A stretch of 64,000 nucleotides of DNA, taken from Rhizophagus clarus. Its lineage: Eukaryota > Glomeromycota > Glomeromycetes > Glomerales > Glomeraceae. A model generated the notes under the pieces. The model searched no databases, was not told the origin of the DNA, and saw only the letters and a list, made by a program, of their open reading frames with translations. Shown here in pieces: positions 20,961 to 33,079 of this stretch (within the stretch, counting starts at the first letter, position 1; the number at the start of each line of letters is the position of its first letter). A program made the position numbers and the translations under genes. The DNA lies in the NCBI GenBank assembly GCA_015698045.1, contig BLAL01000040.1:1218501-1282500 (forward strand), given 5' to 3'.

Positions 20961-23900
20961 GGCGACACAAAGTGGTAAAAATGGTTTACATATCCCGGCC
21001 GGGTCGGTAAATTGTGATTCCGAAATTTTTTTTTTTTTTTTATATTTTATAATTGACCAATAAAAACAGTTTATATTTTTTGTTACATTGTGCTGTACAG
21101 TTTCTTAAATTGACAATAAAACGCACATATACAGACAAAAAACGCATACATACAGAAATTAGACTATAAACGCATACATACAAATAAAAGTTCAATTACC
21201 CATTGGCAACCCTAACCTATTTTACGCTTCCCTTTGTCACTACCACCCTGCTTCCACCTTAGACGTTTCTTTGACAAATTAATAGTATTGCCACCACAAC
21301 CACTGCAATGTGGGTGTTCGCCTTTTGCTACATTAGTAACTTCCGGACTTCCGCATTCGAAACAAACGTCCGGAAAGATCCCAGCCGAGTAGTATGGTTT
21401 CTCGACTTGCGATGCACAGGACCACGAGTCATTAACAAAGACTCTTGAAAATATTTCGCGAATAGAGTCCTCCTCTTTCTCAGGCTCTTCCGCGGGCTCT
21501 TTTTCTTCATTACCAGATTCATCCTCATTATCTGAGTCTTCAGGTTCGTCTCGTTCATTTTCATTCTCACTTTCTACATCCATGATTTCTTGATCATCGC
21601 CTTCATCATCGTTCTCTGTGTCATCATGTTGTTTTGGGGAGATAGCCATCGCTAGATCACATGTATTATGGAAAGACATACCGCAAGTATAGAAGATTGT
21701 ATCCAAGAATCTTCGCAGTATTGTCTTATCTTTTTCGGTGAGTTTCTTCGCACTGAATAAGAGACGTGGCTTCTCGCATTCAACGCAATTTACGGCGATG
21801 CCGACATTTTTTGCACGTGCAGCAGAAGGACAAAATGGCATTGTATGTTTTGCTCTTATAAATTTCATTTTTCCTTTCGTTTTTGTTTTATTATTCTTAA
21901 GTGAAGGTCTGTGATCTTCTGTTGTTTCTTTACCATACAACTCTTCAAATGACTTATAATGCATGTCCTCTCCAGGCTGTGGATCAGGAAGACGATGCAA
22001 TTGATCAAAATCTTCTGGCAAACAACGAGGAGGGCGACAAATGGTACAACCTGGTTCGCCGCATTTTTTTATCGTAAACGAGTAATGCCTTGCCGTACAA
22101 CAATGTTCAAAGAACTTTTGTAGAAGCGGCTTTGAATAAAAGTAAAAAAAGTTAATCGGGTATTTTTTTCTTTTATTCAATCAAACTTTTTATTTACCCT
22201 TTGTTTTATATGTTCTGCAGTACGGTCTTCATTGGTAACACTGTCATCCACAAGCTGAATCGTTTCCCAGAATCTCTCCATTTCGGTCTCTGATGCCGCG
22301 GTAAATGTTTTGAGGGGCTCATCTTTAAGAAATTGACGGTCAAACACGCTACGAACCAAATTAATTGGAGCCTGAAGACTTGCATTTAGATCTACCTTCA
22401 GGGTAGGATTCTCTTCTGCCTTTTTGCGGATTTCGTTTATTGTGCCGCACTTGCTCATTAGCCTCTCTGAATCATCATTCATTTCAGTTCGCATCAAACC
22501 AACGCTCTGTAGTCCTAGGTTTAGAATCGACATGATTCGCTCAACAGGATTTTTCCATGAATGTTGTGGTGGAGTTCGAATAGCAACAAAATAATCGAGG
22601 TCCAGTGCAATGAAGAGACAAATATATGAGAGCTGAACACGAGTGTATGTACAACGATGATCTGGTCCGCCATCCGTATAGAGACATAGTACTGGCTTGT
22701 CAACAAGTTCTTCATCAAGAAGTAGATGGTATAGTTCTGTTGCATGTCGGAGAGGCGAGGAAGGTTGAAAGATTGGATCTTTTAACCCAATGTGTACCTT
22801 TCCTGCGTAGAAATCACCATTTATCGATTCAGGTATGTTGCATATCATTGCAACGCTTGGTATAATTCCTGTTTTGGTGAAGTCATGGTCTGCAACTGCA
22901 AATGTGGTGTCCTTGCTGACCACGACTTTCTTTCCTCTTTCCACTGCAGCAACGGGAAATCCAGGTTCTCCAACTTTGCAACGATGCTTATCATCTAGAA
23001 AAATCAAGTTTGTGATCTTTCTAAACTTAACGGCAAATTCTTTCTCATACCGAAACAATGCTGATGCATAGTGAACATCCGGATGAAAAGCTCGTAGTTG
23101 ACGTGTTTGGACCATAAACTTTAGAGGTAGTAGACCAGTGAATTGCAAGCTACTGAGTCGCGTTGGATTCTTAGGCCAGAACTGCAATCGTAACCATTGT
23201 GCACTAGGAATTGGTGTTTCCGGTGGGCATTCACGTTTAATCTGATTTAAAAGGTCATTCACTGAGATTGCAGTAGCAAGATGCACGACTGTGTCATGTC
23301 TGCGTTCATCTACAGCAGTCACAACATCTGCTGCTTTTCCTGCAAGAAACTGAGCTGCAATTTTCCAAAAGGTATCATATTTGCTGGATCTACCGCTTCT
23401 ATGCTCACGCAAATCAATGGTAATATCTGGATCACCAAGTTCTAAAGCAAGCTTAACACGTTCATCAACCTTTGCATCGTTTGTAGTGTTAGCCGCAGAA
23501 ACGTCACCAGTTAACATTCGATATATTGTTCGAAGTGTTGATGACTTGACCTTCGGAAGAAGAAGATCACAGGTGCGTTGATAATTTATTCGCATTGCTC
23601 GTGTGTGATAACGAGGCGCTTCAGCTTGCAATTCACTTGCAATACGGGAGTTCTCTTGTAAAGTTGTCATTTCATCAGCTTGTTCGTCAATTTTCCATAT
23701 GGAAATTGCGTTAAAGGAGTTATTCCCAGAGTTAAATCGGTATTCCCCAATTTTGAAGGAAAATGCATGAGATAACCCCTGAATATAGCGCATTTTTTGT
23801 CTACATTAAAATACAAATTTTTCATTATTATATACTAACAATCATTAACGATGTTAATCTATTCTATTTACTTACACTGGATCTGCCGGTAGATATTCTT

Positions 23901-25375
23901 CAATGTTGACTGGTTTCCATGACGGCAAATCAATGAGCAAGTTTTTGAGGTGATTATATTTGGTTTTGTCAACAGGTGCTACCCATATATTTTTTTTATG
24001 GATTTTGACTGTGACAGCTTTATCAATGGATCGCACAGGATTTTCTGATGCATGATTTTTAGCAGTAATATCACACTGGCGTTGCAGAAATCCAACATAA
24101 CTCGAAATAGCAATGATGAAACGGTCAAATGCATCACGAAGCCAATCAAAATTCGACCTTAGCATCCATGATGATGTAGCGTATGGAGCAAGAGCTTGGC
24201 AATGAATATTGAGTTCATTTGCATCAAAAGATTTTTGGGATTGCTTGTATGATTCTGGATCTGCACGGCCAAAAAACTCGTAGAAAAGCTCGGGTATGTG
24301 ATAACTACGCTCTTTGAGTTTTTCATGGTTGCACATGTCTATGTACCAAATTGTCTCAACCAGGCTAACAATAAACTGCTTTCCTTGTGTATCAGCGAGT
24401 GATTGAGTAGACCATCCTCCATTATGAAGGTGAACCCAATTAACAAGATCACCGCGCAATGTTTGCTTGCGATTTGGTTTCCCTGACTGTGAGAAGATCG
24501 GCAAGTACAATTGGGTTCTATGTGCATTTTGCATCATAATCATAAAGCTGTTCCGTTGTGGTACCAAATCAGGAATCATTCTGGTATCATTTTTGAGCCG
24601 ATAATGTATATGCACACCTATACTTGATGTAAGTTCTATAATACCACACTCGGGACTGATTTGAGTCGCAGTTGATACTGGTGTTTCACTTAACTCGACG
24701 CGTTCTATTACTTCAGAAGCTGCTATATTAATACCGCATTCAGGGGATAATTCTTTAGTTAATACAAGCTTTACAAAGAATTCTTTTATTGTCATTTCAT
24801 AAGGAATAGGATGGATGTACCATCCATGAAGAACTTGTGACCCTTTAGAGATGCGAATATTTGCAAACGGCATTTTACTAAAATTCAGGAAAAAAAAGTC
24901 CGTAAAATTTATTCTGACGCGTTTTTTTTACTAGTTTTTATCGTAATCAGGGGCGCAGTCATAAAAGGAAAGTCAACGAAGTATTTTTTACTAGTTTTTA
25001 TCGCAATCAGGGGCGCAGTCATAAAAGGAAGTCATAAGCATCATAATTGCTTGGCTCGGTTAACGAAGTGGGATTAATCAACAATGGTTAACAATTTATT
25101 ATAAATTTAACTCGTACATTCTTTTTATTAATTTATACATTTTCTTAAATATTATGTATATGTGTAAAGAATTCTTCGATGCCAATAATTGCACAGTAAC
25201 AAAAATTTTTAATATATGAAATTTTGAGTGGGTAGCCGGGTTGCGAAGCTCTAATGTTAGATGTTGAATTTTATTGGATAGAAAATTTTTTGATTTTAAA
25301 AATAAAAATCCGGGTAGCCGGGTCATGCAAATTCAATTTCAGATATGAAAATCATTTTTACCACTTTGTATCGCC
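20961..25375 (-). mobile_element. Apparently intact DNA transposon, copy I of the TTA-duplicating family
   Basis: A 4,415-bp element with TIRs of about 24-30 bp. The left end is GGCGACACAAAGTGGTAAAA and the inverted right end is GGCGATACAAAGTGGTAAAA; both continue ATGRTTTWCAT. Target duplication TTA lies at 20958-20960 and 25376-25378. Just inside both ends is a CCGGGT-containing segment (CCCGGCCGGGTC on the left, CCGGGTAGCCGGGTC on the right). A 60-bp direct duplication (about 24922-25040, containing CAGGGGCGCAGTCATAAAAG) lies upstream of the gene. The only gene is the three-exon transposase at 21212-24873. Intact ORF, near-identical termini and a clean duplication suggest recent activity. 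Confidence 0.85.
21212..24873 (-). CDS. DDE-type transposase, 1,172 aa in three exons
   Basis: Exons 24873-23876, 23800-22198 and 22129-21212 are joined by introns 23801-23875 (75 bp, GTAAGT...TGTAG) and 22130-22197 (68 bp, GTAAAT...CAAAG). Both junctions keep the frame, and the total of 3,519 nt is divisible by three. The start MPFANIRIS is supported by the aligned decayed copy at 18919. The catalytic core appears to be LIFLDDKHR (Asp at about 602-603), LYTDGGPDHR (Asp at about 709 and 713) and HSWKNPVERIMSILNLG (Glu about 753). Both D/E-bearing motifs are conserved in the decayed copy, which fits an RNase H-like DDE triad. After residue 868 come Cys-rich segments (KKCGEPGCTICRPPRC, CVECEKPR), a Glu/Asp-rich stretch at about 1036-1090, and a C-terminal CxxC...CxxC zinc ribbon (about 1123-1145). 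I cannot name the superfamily with certainty. Confidence 0.85.
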
Positions 25376-25378
25376 TTA

Positions 25379-25809
25379 CTGAATTTTTATGAAATATTTT
25401 ATTAATAAATGATACTGATTATAATGATATAAATAATAATAATGATATTAATGAAATGAAAGAAATTGAAGAAAATATTAGAAGTAGAAGTAGAGGTAAT
25501 GGTAATAATAGTAGTAGTAGTAGTAGTAATGGTAATAGTAGTAGTAGTAGTATTAGAGGTAAAGGTATATATACAAAGTCATATTAATAAATTAACAAAT
25601 AAATTTAAATTTATTTAAATTAATTTATTTAAAAGATATCAATATGTTACATATTAAATTTTAAACTTTCTTTGGAAAGGTTATCACTGGATAATTATTT
25701 TTCAAAATAGAAAAAATTAAAAAACAGTTATATATGATGTAAAAAAAAGTTCAGAAAAAAGTAAAAAGAGATCCTCTTCAATTTCAAGTATATTATATAA
25801 AATGCAATA
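25379..25809. other. AT-rich DNA with (GTA/GTAATG)n microsatellite
   Basis: A trinucleotide tract of AGTAGTAGTAGTAGTAATGG type lies at about 25480-25560. No gene is supported. Confidence 0.5.
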
Positions 25810-26189
25810 TACCGTATATCACGGGCCATAGTACCCCCCTTATGCATAGTACCCCCCTCAAAAAATTTGCCAGAATTTTAAAGTACCCAGGTACTTTACA
25901 TAGAGAATTCCAATTTAAAGCTTAAAATTTTGTAAAATACCCAGAGTATAATACTAGGTTTATATATAATGTATATTCCAGATATATAAAAACGCCAGAA
26001 CAGTCAGTTTCAGCATTTCACCAATCTAATTAAACCTGGGTATTATACATAGCATGTACCCCAGGTATTTTAAAAATCCTGTACCCCCCCTATGTGTAGT
26101 ATCCATCCGTGTATAGTACCCCCAGGTACAGGCCAAAACCTTCAAATTTTGCAAGATACCTGGGGTACTGTGGCCCGTGATATACGGTA
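25810..26189. mobile_element. 380-bp MITE, TACCGTATATCACGGGCC termini
   Basis: The left end TACCGTATATCACGGGCCAT and right end form a near-perfect inverted pair of at least 25 bp that continues AGTACCCC. A TA dinucleotide at each tip may be the target duplication. The interior has repeated GTACCCCC and CCAGGTA words in both orientations. A 70-codon ORF across it is an accident of the repeat. Confidence 0.75.
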
Positions 26190-27764
26190 GCTTTATACTG
26201 ATAAGAATAGAAGTTATTTTAAAGATTATCATATTCAAAAAGTTGATGATAATTAGAATAAATATAAAATTATTATAATTTAAATCATTTTATTTTATAA
26301 GGAATTATTTTGCATTTTTATCATAAATTTTATGAAAATTAATTTTTTTTAAGTATTACGATGCCAGAAGTCTATATTTGACAATTTTTGGAATTTGTTT
26401 TAAATTTTTTGTCTGTCATGTGAGTATGAATTTGCAAGAAAAACAAAACAATAAAATATGAGTATGGATATAAAAGGAATTTTTTTTAAAAGAAGAAAAT
26501 CAACTTTGGGAATAAAAAAATAATAAATTGAATTCAGATTTTAAGATTGATTTTAATAGGTATTGAGTTTAGAAATGAAAATTTCAGTCTGAATAATAAA
26601 AATTGACCAATAAAATTGCATTCATGTGATTTTTTTTATTTCAAAAATAGGCTGATCATATAAAAATCACCTAATTTTAAATGCTTATAACTTTTTATAT
26701 AGATGTTTTTTTGAAAAACTGACCAGTAATTTAATACTAGTACTTTCCTTAAAGAATAAAGTTACCAGTTTATTTTCTTTAAAACTTTATTTTTTAAAGT
26801 GCTGAAAGATTTATAAGTACCCCAATTTTATTGTCAAGTATAGACTTCCAGCACCATATGTAAAGTCAAATCCTATGCCTAAAATTAAAAGACTTGATTA
26901 ATAAAAGTTATTCTTCATAATAAATTCTAAATATTATATTAAGGATTTGGATAGCTAAATCAAAATCCTAATGAAATCGCCAAATTTAAAGAGAATTTTT
27001 TTTAATTTTGCAATTATTTTTAAAAGTGCAATTATTTAATTTTTTTTTCATATGATCGGTAAATTAATAATCATCATCACGTGATCTATGGGTTGATCTA
27101 ATCGGGAAAAAAATTTTATCAAGTATTTCTAAAAAAAATAGGTGAGAGCTGAATTTGTAGTAAAATTGCGAGCAAACTTGGCCACAATTGCTTACGGTTT
27201 AAGGGATAAAATTACTACTTGTCATCCGCTATATTTCACACAGTATAAAGAGGGTTAGCATTAGTTGGGGGTGAGTTTTAGCAACGCTGATAATATTAAA
27301 GTTAAATATATAATGTATAAAATCGAGGGTATTGAATTTATTTAAATTTATATTTAGGCTTTTTTTATTATTATTACAAATGTTTTTTTATTATTGTTCA
27401 TAATTTAGAGATTTTAATTTTTTTGTTATGCATATGTTAAAAATTCTTACGTCTTAGAGATACTTATTTCCGCCTGTATTCAGTTTATGTATCCTAGTAT
27501 AAAAAGGATGTAGATAAAAAAGAAGGTAATCCCCAAGCGCCCCCATAATCCAACCATTAGATTGAAAGGTAACATTTTTATAGGAAAAATAGCATAATTC
27601 GGTATAGTCATCTTTATTGTCTATAATATTTATAGCTGGAAAGCCAATAATATCAAAAAATATAATTTAATATATATTTATTTATTTACAACTTATTTCC
27701 ATATTGTAATACCATATATTTATATTTCATACTGCATAAACATTTCCATATAGAAATATATTAA
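26190..27764. other. AT-rich noncoding DNA downstream of the HMG gene
   Basis: I see no coding sequence or definable repeat. GCTGGAAGTC-like and TGCCAGAAGTCTATA words near 26360 and 26840 (inverted: ATGCCAGAAGTCTATATTTG against CAAGTATAGACTTCCAGCAC) suggest a worn inverted-repeat element of about 490 bp between them, but I cannot fix its ends. Confidence 0.4.
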
Positions 27765-28976
27765 TTATAAGGAGAAAAACTTTTCGAAATCTGCATTAGA
27801 GAAAGAAATTCCCAAATCATCAGGGCCTTCGTATTGCATAAAATCAAGTAAAGGTTCGGGATTTATTTCTGTAATTGTATCATTTATGGTAACGCTGTCA
27901 TTGTTCAAGTTATCAAGGCAATCGAAAAAGTCCGTCTGTGTAGCATCGAAATGAGTGTTAAAAGAATTTAAATCAATTGATTCATTATTTTGAAGAAATG
28001 GGAATTGTTGTGATAGATCGTCGATAACAAATTGTTGAATTTCTTTTTCTTGTTCAATCTGTTCATTATTAATATTTTCCATTTGCCGTAAATTTTCAAT
28101 AGGAAAGGTATTGAATAATTCGTCTAAATTTGGTGATGCAAGATTATTTTCCTCGTTCAATGATGAATTTGGACTTGGATAAATTTGTTCTTGTTGTAAT
28201 TCATTATTATCATCGAAATTATTAGTGAAATAATTATTAAATTGCTCGAGATCGTTTAATGAACTATCGGGTTGCATATTAACTTGATCATTATCGATAT
28301 TATTCAAGATATTTAAAGATAATTCGTTAGATACGATAAGATTTTGTAATAAGACGTCGTTAATCTGATTAAGTTGCAAGAAAGCGTCAAATAACGGATT
28401 TTTAAGATTATCTTCAGACTGTGTAAGCAATTGAAGATTTTCAGTGTTCAACATTTCATCGTTTATATTTTCTGGAACATAATTATTATCGTTATTATTA
28501 TTGATAAAGGTAGGAGTATTACTCTTAAAAGAAATAATATTCCATTTCTCTCGTCTTTTACGTCTGCTAACTTTTTTAGGAAATAGTTCGTTACGATAAT
28601 TAAACGCTTCTTTGGCAAGCATTTTATAATAATTTTTAATTTCTTCAGATTCTTGTTCCCAAGATTGAGAAGCCATCGAAGAAATAGAGGTCATTGGCAA
28701 AACATGACCTTCATTTTTAATAGTTTTAAAGAAAACTTTACGATAAATGATGAATGCGTTTGGTGATCTAGTAGGTTTATTATCTTTACCAATAATTAAT
28801 AAATCTTTTGGATCGATTAAAGGTGGAAATGGTGGTTTTATTAAAGGACAAGGAAGTTTTTTCTTTTGAACGTGATTTTTTACTTCTGGATTATTCGTAT
28901 TAATAAATACGCATTTATTTAACTCATTAGCGTTAGAGTTACTAAAAATAATCGAACTATCGACTGTTTCGTTCAT
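27765..28976 (-). CDS. HMG-box transcription factor (MATA_HMG type), 403 aa
   Basis: Single-exon intact ORF. The HMG box spans about residues 68-135: it begins KPTRSPNAFIIYRK, continues through a second helix containing SSMASQSWEQ, and a third with IKNYYKMLAKEAFNYR. A basic segment KKVSRRKRREKW follows at 134-145, a likely nuclear signal and DNA contact. This box resembles the sequence-specific MATA_HMG subfamily expanded in Rhizophagus. The rest (about 155-403) is rich in Asn, Gln, Asp and Glu with scattered hydrophobics, as in activation or prion-like regions. The box PxLPCPLIKPPFPP at 41-52 precedes the HMG domain. Neighbours on both sides are repeats, so context adds nothing on function. 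Whether it has any mating role cannot be told from sequence; most family members are dispersed paralogues. Confidence 0.9.
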   Translation of the reverse strand: MNETVDSSIIFSNSNANELNKCVFINTNNPEVKNHVQKKKLPCPLIKPPFPPLIDPKDLLIIGKDNKPTRSPNAFIIYRKVFFKTIKNEGHVLPMTSISSMASQSWEQESEEIKNYYKMLAKEAFNYRNELFPKKVSRRKRREKWNIISFKSNTPTFINNNNDNNYVPENINDEMLNTENLQLLTQSEDNLKNPLFDAFLQLNQINDVLLQNLIVSNELSLNILNNIDNDQVNMQPDSSLNDLEQFNNYFTNNFDDNNELQQEQIYPSPNSSLNEENNLASPNLDELFNTFPIENLRQMENINNEQIEQEKEIQQFVIDDLSQQFPFLQNNESIDLNSFNTHFDATQTDFFDCLDNLNNDSVTINDTITEINPEPLLDFMQYEGPDDLGISFSNADFEKFFSL

Positions 28977-31900
28977 TTTATATCGAGGGTTTAAAAAATA
29001 AAAAAAAAAATAATTTACTTTTTTTTTTTCTGAATCGAATTAACGTATGTTTCCACAAAGAAAAAGTGTCATATTTATAATTTAAAAAAAAATCATTAAT
29101 AATCATTGCAGATTATTATCTGCAAAGTAAATTTCTTGGCGTTTTACGGAGTTACGGTACCAAACAACCGAGATTTTCATTAAGAAATTTCCATTGAGGG
29201 ACATGTAACACACCCATTTATTTCCATTTGTATATAATGATCATCACCGATTACTTCATGTTTTATTTTTAGACTTTATTCTGTATGTTCTTTACTACGT
29301 ATTTAAAATAACAAAAACTTCTAAAAAAATGTTTTCCATAAATCTATATATGTCAATTAAAATAAGAAAGTTCATAATGATAAAGAAGACTTCAATTCGA
29401 AATAAAAAAATTATACCAATTACGTTCGTAAAAGCACGTCATTTTAGTGTAGATTTTTTTTATTTATGGTCTAATTCAGAAATTAGAATTTAGGGTCTGT
29501 TTTCCAAACTGAAATCTTTTAAATTCATTAAATATAATACATGAGTATTACAAAATTAAAAAAGTGAGCAATTACTCTGCTTGATATTATTAATCTATGA
29601 ATCTGAAGAAGACGATAATCAAAATTAAAAAAAAAATGTTAAAAGAATTAATATTACGTTATCTTAAGTGCCAGAAAAAGATAATTGGTACTGGAGCTGT
29701 GCGTGATTTTCTTCATTGATTGATTTATAATATCATCATCGTAATATGAGTAATTTATGCAATTAAAATAAGTTTACAAATGTAGTTAATCAATTTTCGC
29801 ACAATAATTATACGCTGCGCATGAATAATGTAAACATTACATCATATATAAGACACGTGTGGACGATCCCATTCGTGCGTAAAATTTTTTGCATATTGGA
29901 ATGTCGTAGAATATCGTGGAATGTTGCCGGTAATTTGGGATACTGGATCGGAGAATTTATTTACAAATGTCGAATGACAACATAAATAATACACTTTGTA
30001 TTAAAACAATATGTATCTGTAAATAAAACTTGAATATTTATTGAATAATTATTGTCTCTTATCTAAAGTAAATCAAAGCTAATTTCGATAACATGATAAG
30101 TAATAAATTAAAATAAATAAAAATAAATGAATACAGATTAAGTGTGTAATGAATATATTTTTGTTGATCTGATTCAGTTATCATACAATCTGAAACATTC
30201 ACTGGTTGAAGATAACAATAATAAAAGATAGCGCTCTGATTAAAAGGCTGACTTCCTGAGTGAGGGAGATTTATCTGGTATATAAATCAGGTTAAGAATA
30301 AATTTAAAAGCAAAATAAGATCAAATCTAATATGCTTTATTTTGCAAAAACCCAAACTTTCATTCATAAAAGGATGTTTATAATAATGCAATTTCTCCTT
30401 GCTAATTTTTCTGTCTATGAAATCTTTATTCTTTTTCAGTTCTTAATTTGTAATAGTTCCATAATCAAATAATCTCTTGTACAATTTATTTTTTTCTTTA
30501 CAATAGTTATTTCCTTAAGTCACCCTCAAAATCACTAAGTAAAAAATTGAACATTTAAATAAAAACTCCTGAAGAATCATGCCTACATTTATTTTTTTTT
30601 CTTTATAAATTTTCCCAGTCTACTAGAAATCATTTATAGTATAACATTATCATTCGATAATTTTATAGTTTACGACTTATTCTCTACCAAATAATTCTTC
30701 TTGTGCAAGATTTAGAGCAAAATGATAGGTCTATTGATACTAATGGAATCTTGTCTTCATCCAATTAAAACACCTTTTTCAGATTCTTTCTAATTAATCG
30801 CAACAGTATTAAATGAATCTCACTACTGCAATTTCTAATATGAGTGCTATCAACAACAAATTTGACAATATCAAAACATGGTAATACCCATCTACAAGAT
30901 ACTGTAGTAATGTGTTAATCGAATTGCTAATAAACCAAGATTACATAACGGTAAGAAAGAAAAATTTGTCTTTTACTTATGTAATAATGCTCTGTGCATA
31001 AGCAAACAGCAATGTGAAACTTGTCATTAATCTTAAGCTTATCTTGCACTTCTCCTAAAGTGAGATTATAGCCAGCTTTCTTAGATGTATTAAATAATTC
31101 TTAGCGGTTCTATAATATTCTAAAGGCTGATAATAATCGTAAAATCAAAACTTTCAAAAATTTCATAATTTCTGTAAAATTATATTATCATTACGCAAAA
31201 AAAAAATTTTGTCCCGTTGCTCATTCTAACTTCTATTATCCATATTAAATTATTAAACAAACAATTAGCTATTCATGTGTTAAATTACTATAATATTAAA
31301 CTAACAAAGAGATGATGCAATGTAAGATCTGCTTGTTTTCTCATCTTCAAGTCCGCTTATTGTGCTTATTATTTGTAAATTGATGTCATATTTAATTATT
31401 GCTATGTAAATAAATAATTTTTTTTTAAATATAATTATAATTAAGGTCATAAAAAAAAATAATAAATAATCTTTAATCATCTTATTTATTTGAACGTCTC
31501 TCGATATCTCTTTCAAACATAAGATGAACATCAGATTCATATCAAATTTTTTCAAGATATGTTATAGTCAGATTAAAATGTCTCAAATAATAACAATCTT
31601 GCTTAGTGAGCTTACCTATATTTCTCTTTTTTCTACTGAATAACAAAGATATATTAAGCATAAAATGAAGCAACAATATTTTTGATATCGAAAGAACAAA
31701 ACTAACCTTCAACTGTTTTGTTTGACACTACTTTATTATAAATAATAAAGGTTTATTCAGCAACACTTTTCAGAAATCGTATCAGTATTTATTAATGATA
31801 AAAGTTTAAAAAATTTAATAACATGATGAGCTTATTAGGTGTTAAGAAAGTGTTGAAATCTGGTTGTTAGTCTTATATTAAGGTTTTAATTTGTGTGAAG

Positions 31901-32089
31901 CAATTTAATTTGATCTGGTTTAGGTTTAAATTGTTTTATTAAAAACTTTTGTTTAAAAAGTGATTGATAAATGGCAAGTTTAGAGCTAGCTACTATTCCC
32001 ACTCCTCTTAATTAATGATATTATATAAAATTTCAAATAATTTTGCTTTATTTTAACTTCTAAATAAACCTTAAATTAGAATATCAATT
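28977..32089. other. Noncoding DNA upstream of the HMG gene, with faint coding remnants
   Basis: Immediately upstream of the HMG ATG the sequence is AT-rich with poly(T) and poly(A) runs; I see no defined promoter motif. Between about 30700 and 31600 the minus strand gives short stretches that look formerly coding (for example KKAGYNLTLGEVQDKLKIND near 31060 and FHIAVCLCTEHYYISKRQ next to it), broken by many stops. I do not recognise the family and call no gene. The 84-codon ORF at 31301-31555 is not convincing. Confidence 0.4.
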
Positions 32090-32980
32090 TTTTTTTAAGG
32101 GAACATCTAAAATGGAGTAGATTTGACCAGAATTATGGCATTAAGAAATTACAAATGTGATAAATAATGAATGTGACAAACAAGTTTTTACTAGCCAAAA
32201 AATTTTAAGTTCCCAGAATACTTAATAAAAATGAAAAAGTAAAGGGTGTGACATCTGATGTAAGGATGGGCCTGAAATTGATTTTCTTAAAATCTGAAAT
32301 CCAAAATTCCGAAACTGAAATCTGAAACATTTCAGCTGGCCAAAATTAAGGCCGAAATTCGTAATTCCAGCCGAAATGCCAAAATTAAAATTAACCAATA
32401 AAAATACGTCACATGAAAACGGGTATATCGATCATTTCCATATTGAGTGATAGCTGTTCTACAAAATTGATTTTAGTATGAACGAATCTGGCATCTTGTA
32501 TAATATAAATTTCCTAAAACGGAAATTCCATAATTTCTGTAACTCTGGCCAGAATTAACCCATAATTTTGGCCAAAATTATATATTTAATTTCAGTATTT
32601 TGGCTGGAATTTCGAATTTTGGAATTTCAGATTTGGTTGGAATTTCAGATTACGGTTTCAGAATTTTGGCAAATCCAAAATATTTCAGTTTTGGGGCCAT
32701 CCTTAACCTGATAATAAATATTTTACTATAATCACGTGATTCTGCTCTGCTTTCTTTTTAGAAAATTGTGTAAGGCACGTTTATTTTAATTTTTATATTT
32801 TTTTTTAAAATAAGTGCTAGAAGCTTTATTAAGGGGTCGTCTAAAACAAGGGTAAATCACATGATTTATACAGATTTTTGGCTCGTATTACAGCATTAAG
32901 AAATTATGTATATGACAAATAGTGATATGATATATAGGATTTTATTAACTGAAAAATTTGTTGCCAGAATTATAGATGGT
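32090..32980. repeat. Two worn copies of a dispersed repeat flanking a MITE
   Basis: The block at about 32098-32215 (GGGAACATCTAAAATGGAGT ... GCATTAAGAAATTACAAATG) is related to the block at about 32833-32975 (GGGGTCGTCTAAAACAAGGG ... GCATTAAGAAATTATGTATA) in the same orientation. The sequence between them contains the hAT-like MITE. Confidence 0.5.
32261..32705. mobile_element. hAT-like MITE, 445 bp, rich in GGCCAAAATT words
   Basis: Termini TAAGGATGGGCC and inverted TAAGGATGGCCC. Flanking 8-bp words ATCTGATG (32253-32260) and ACCTGATA (32706-32713) match at six of eight positions, consistent with an old 8-bp duplication. The interior is dominated by CTGAAAT, CGAAATT, TTTCAG and TGGCCAAAATT in both orientations. 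It has no coding capacity. Confidence 0.65.
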
Positions 32981-33079
32981 CTAATAATTATATATTTCGT
33001 AATTATTTATATAAAACGTAAATAGTTATGTCAAACGTAATTACTGTAAATACTATTGGATATAAAAATACCACTAAAA

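Noticed and set aside
22521..23581. Plus-strand and alternative-frame ORFs over the transposase
   Set aside because: They are antisense or shifted copies of a well-supported coding exon and are not present in the decayed sibling.
30700..31600. Possible gene upstream of the HMG gene
   Set aside because: Short coding-looking stretches are broken by many stops, and no family could be recognised.
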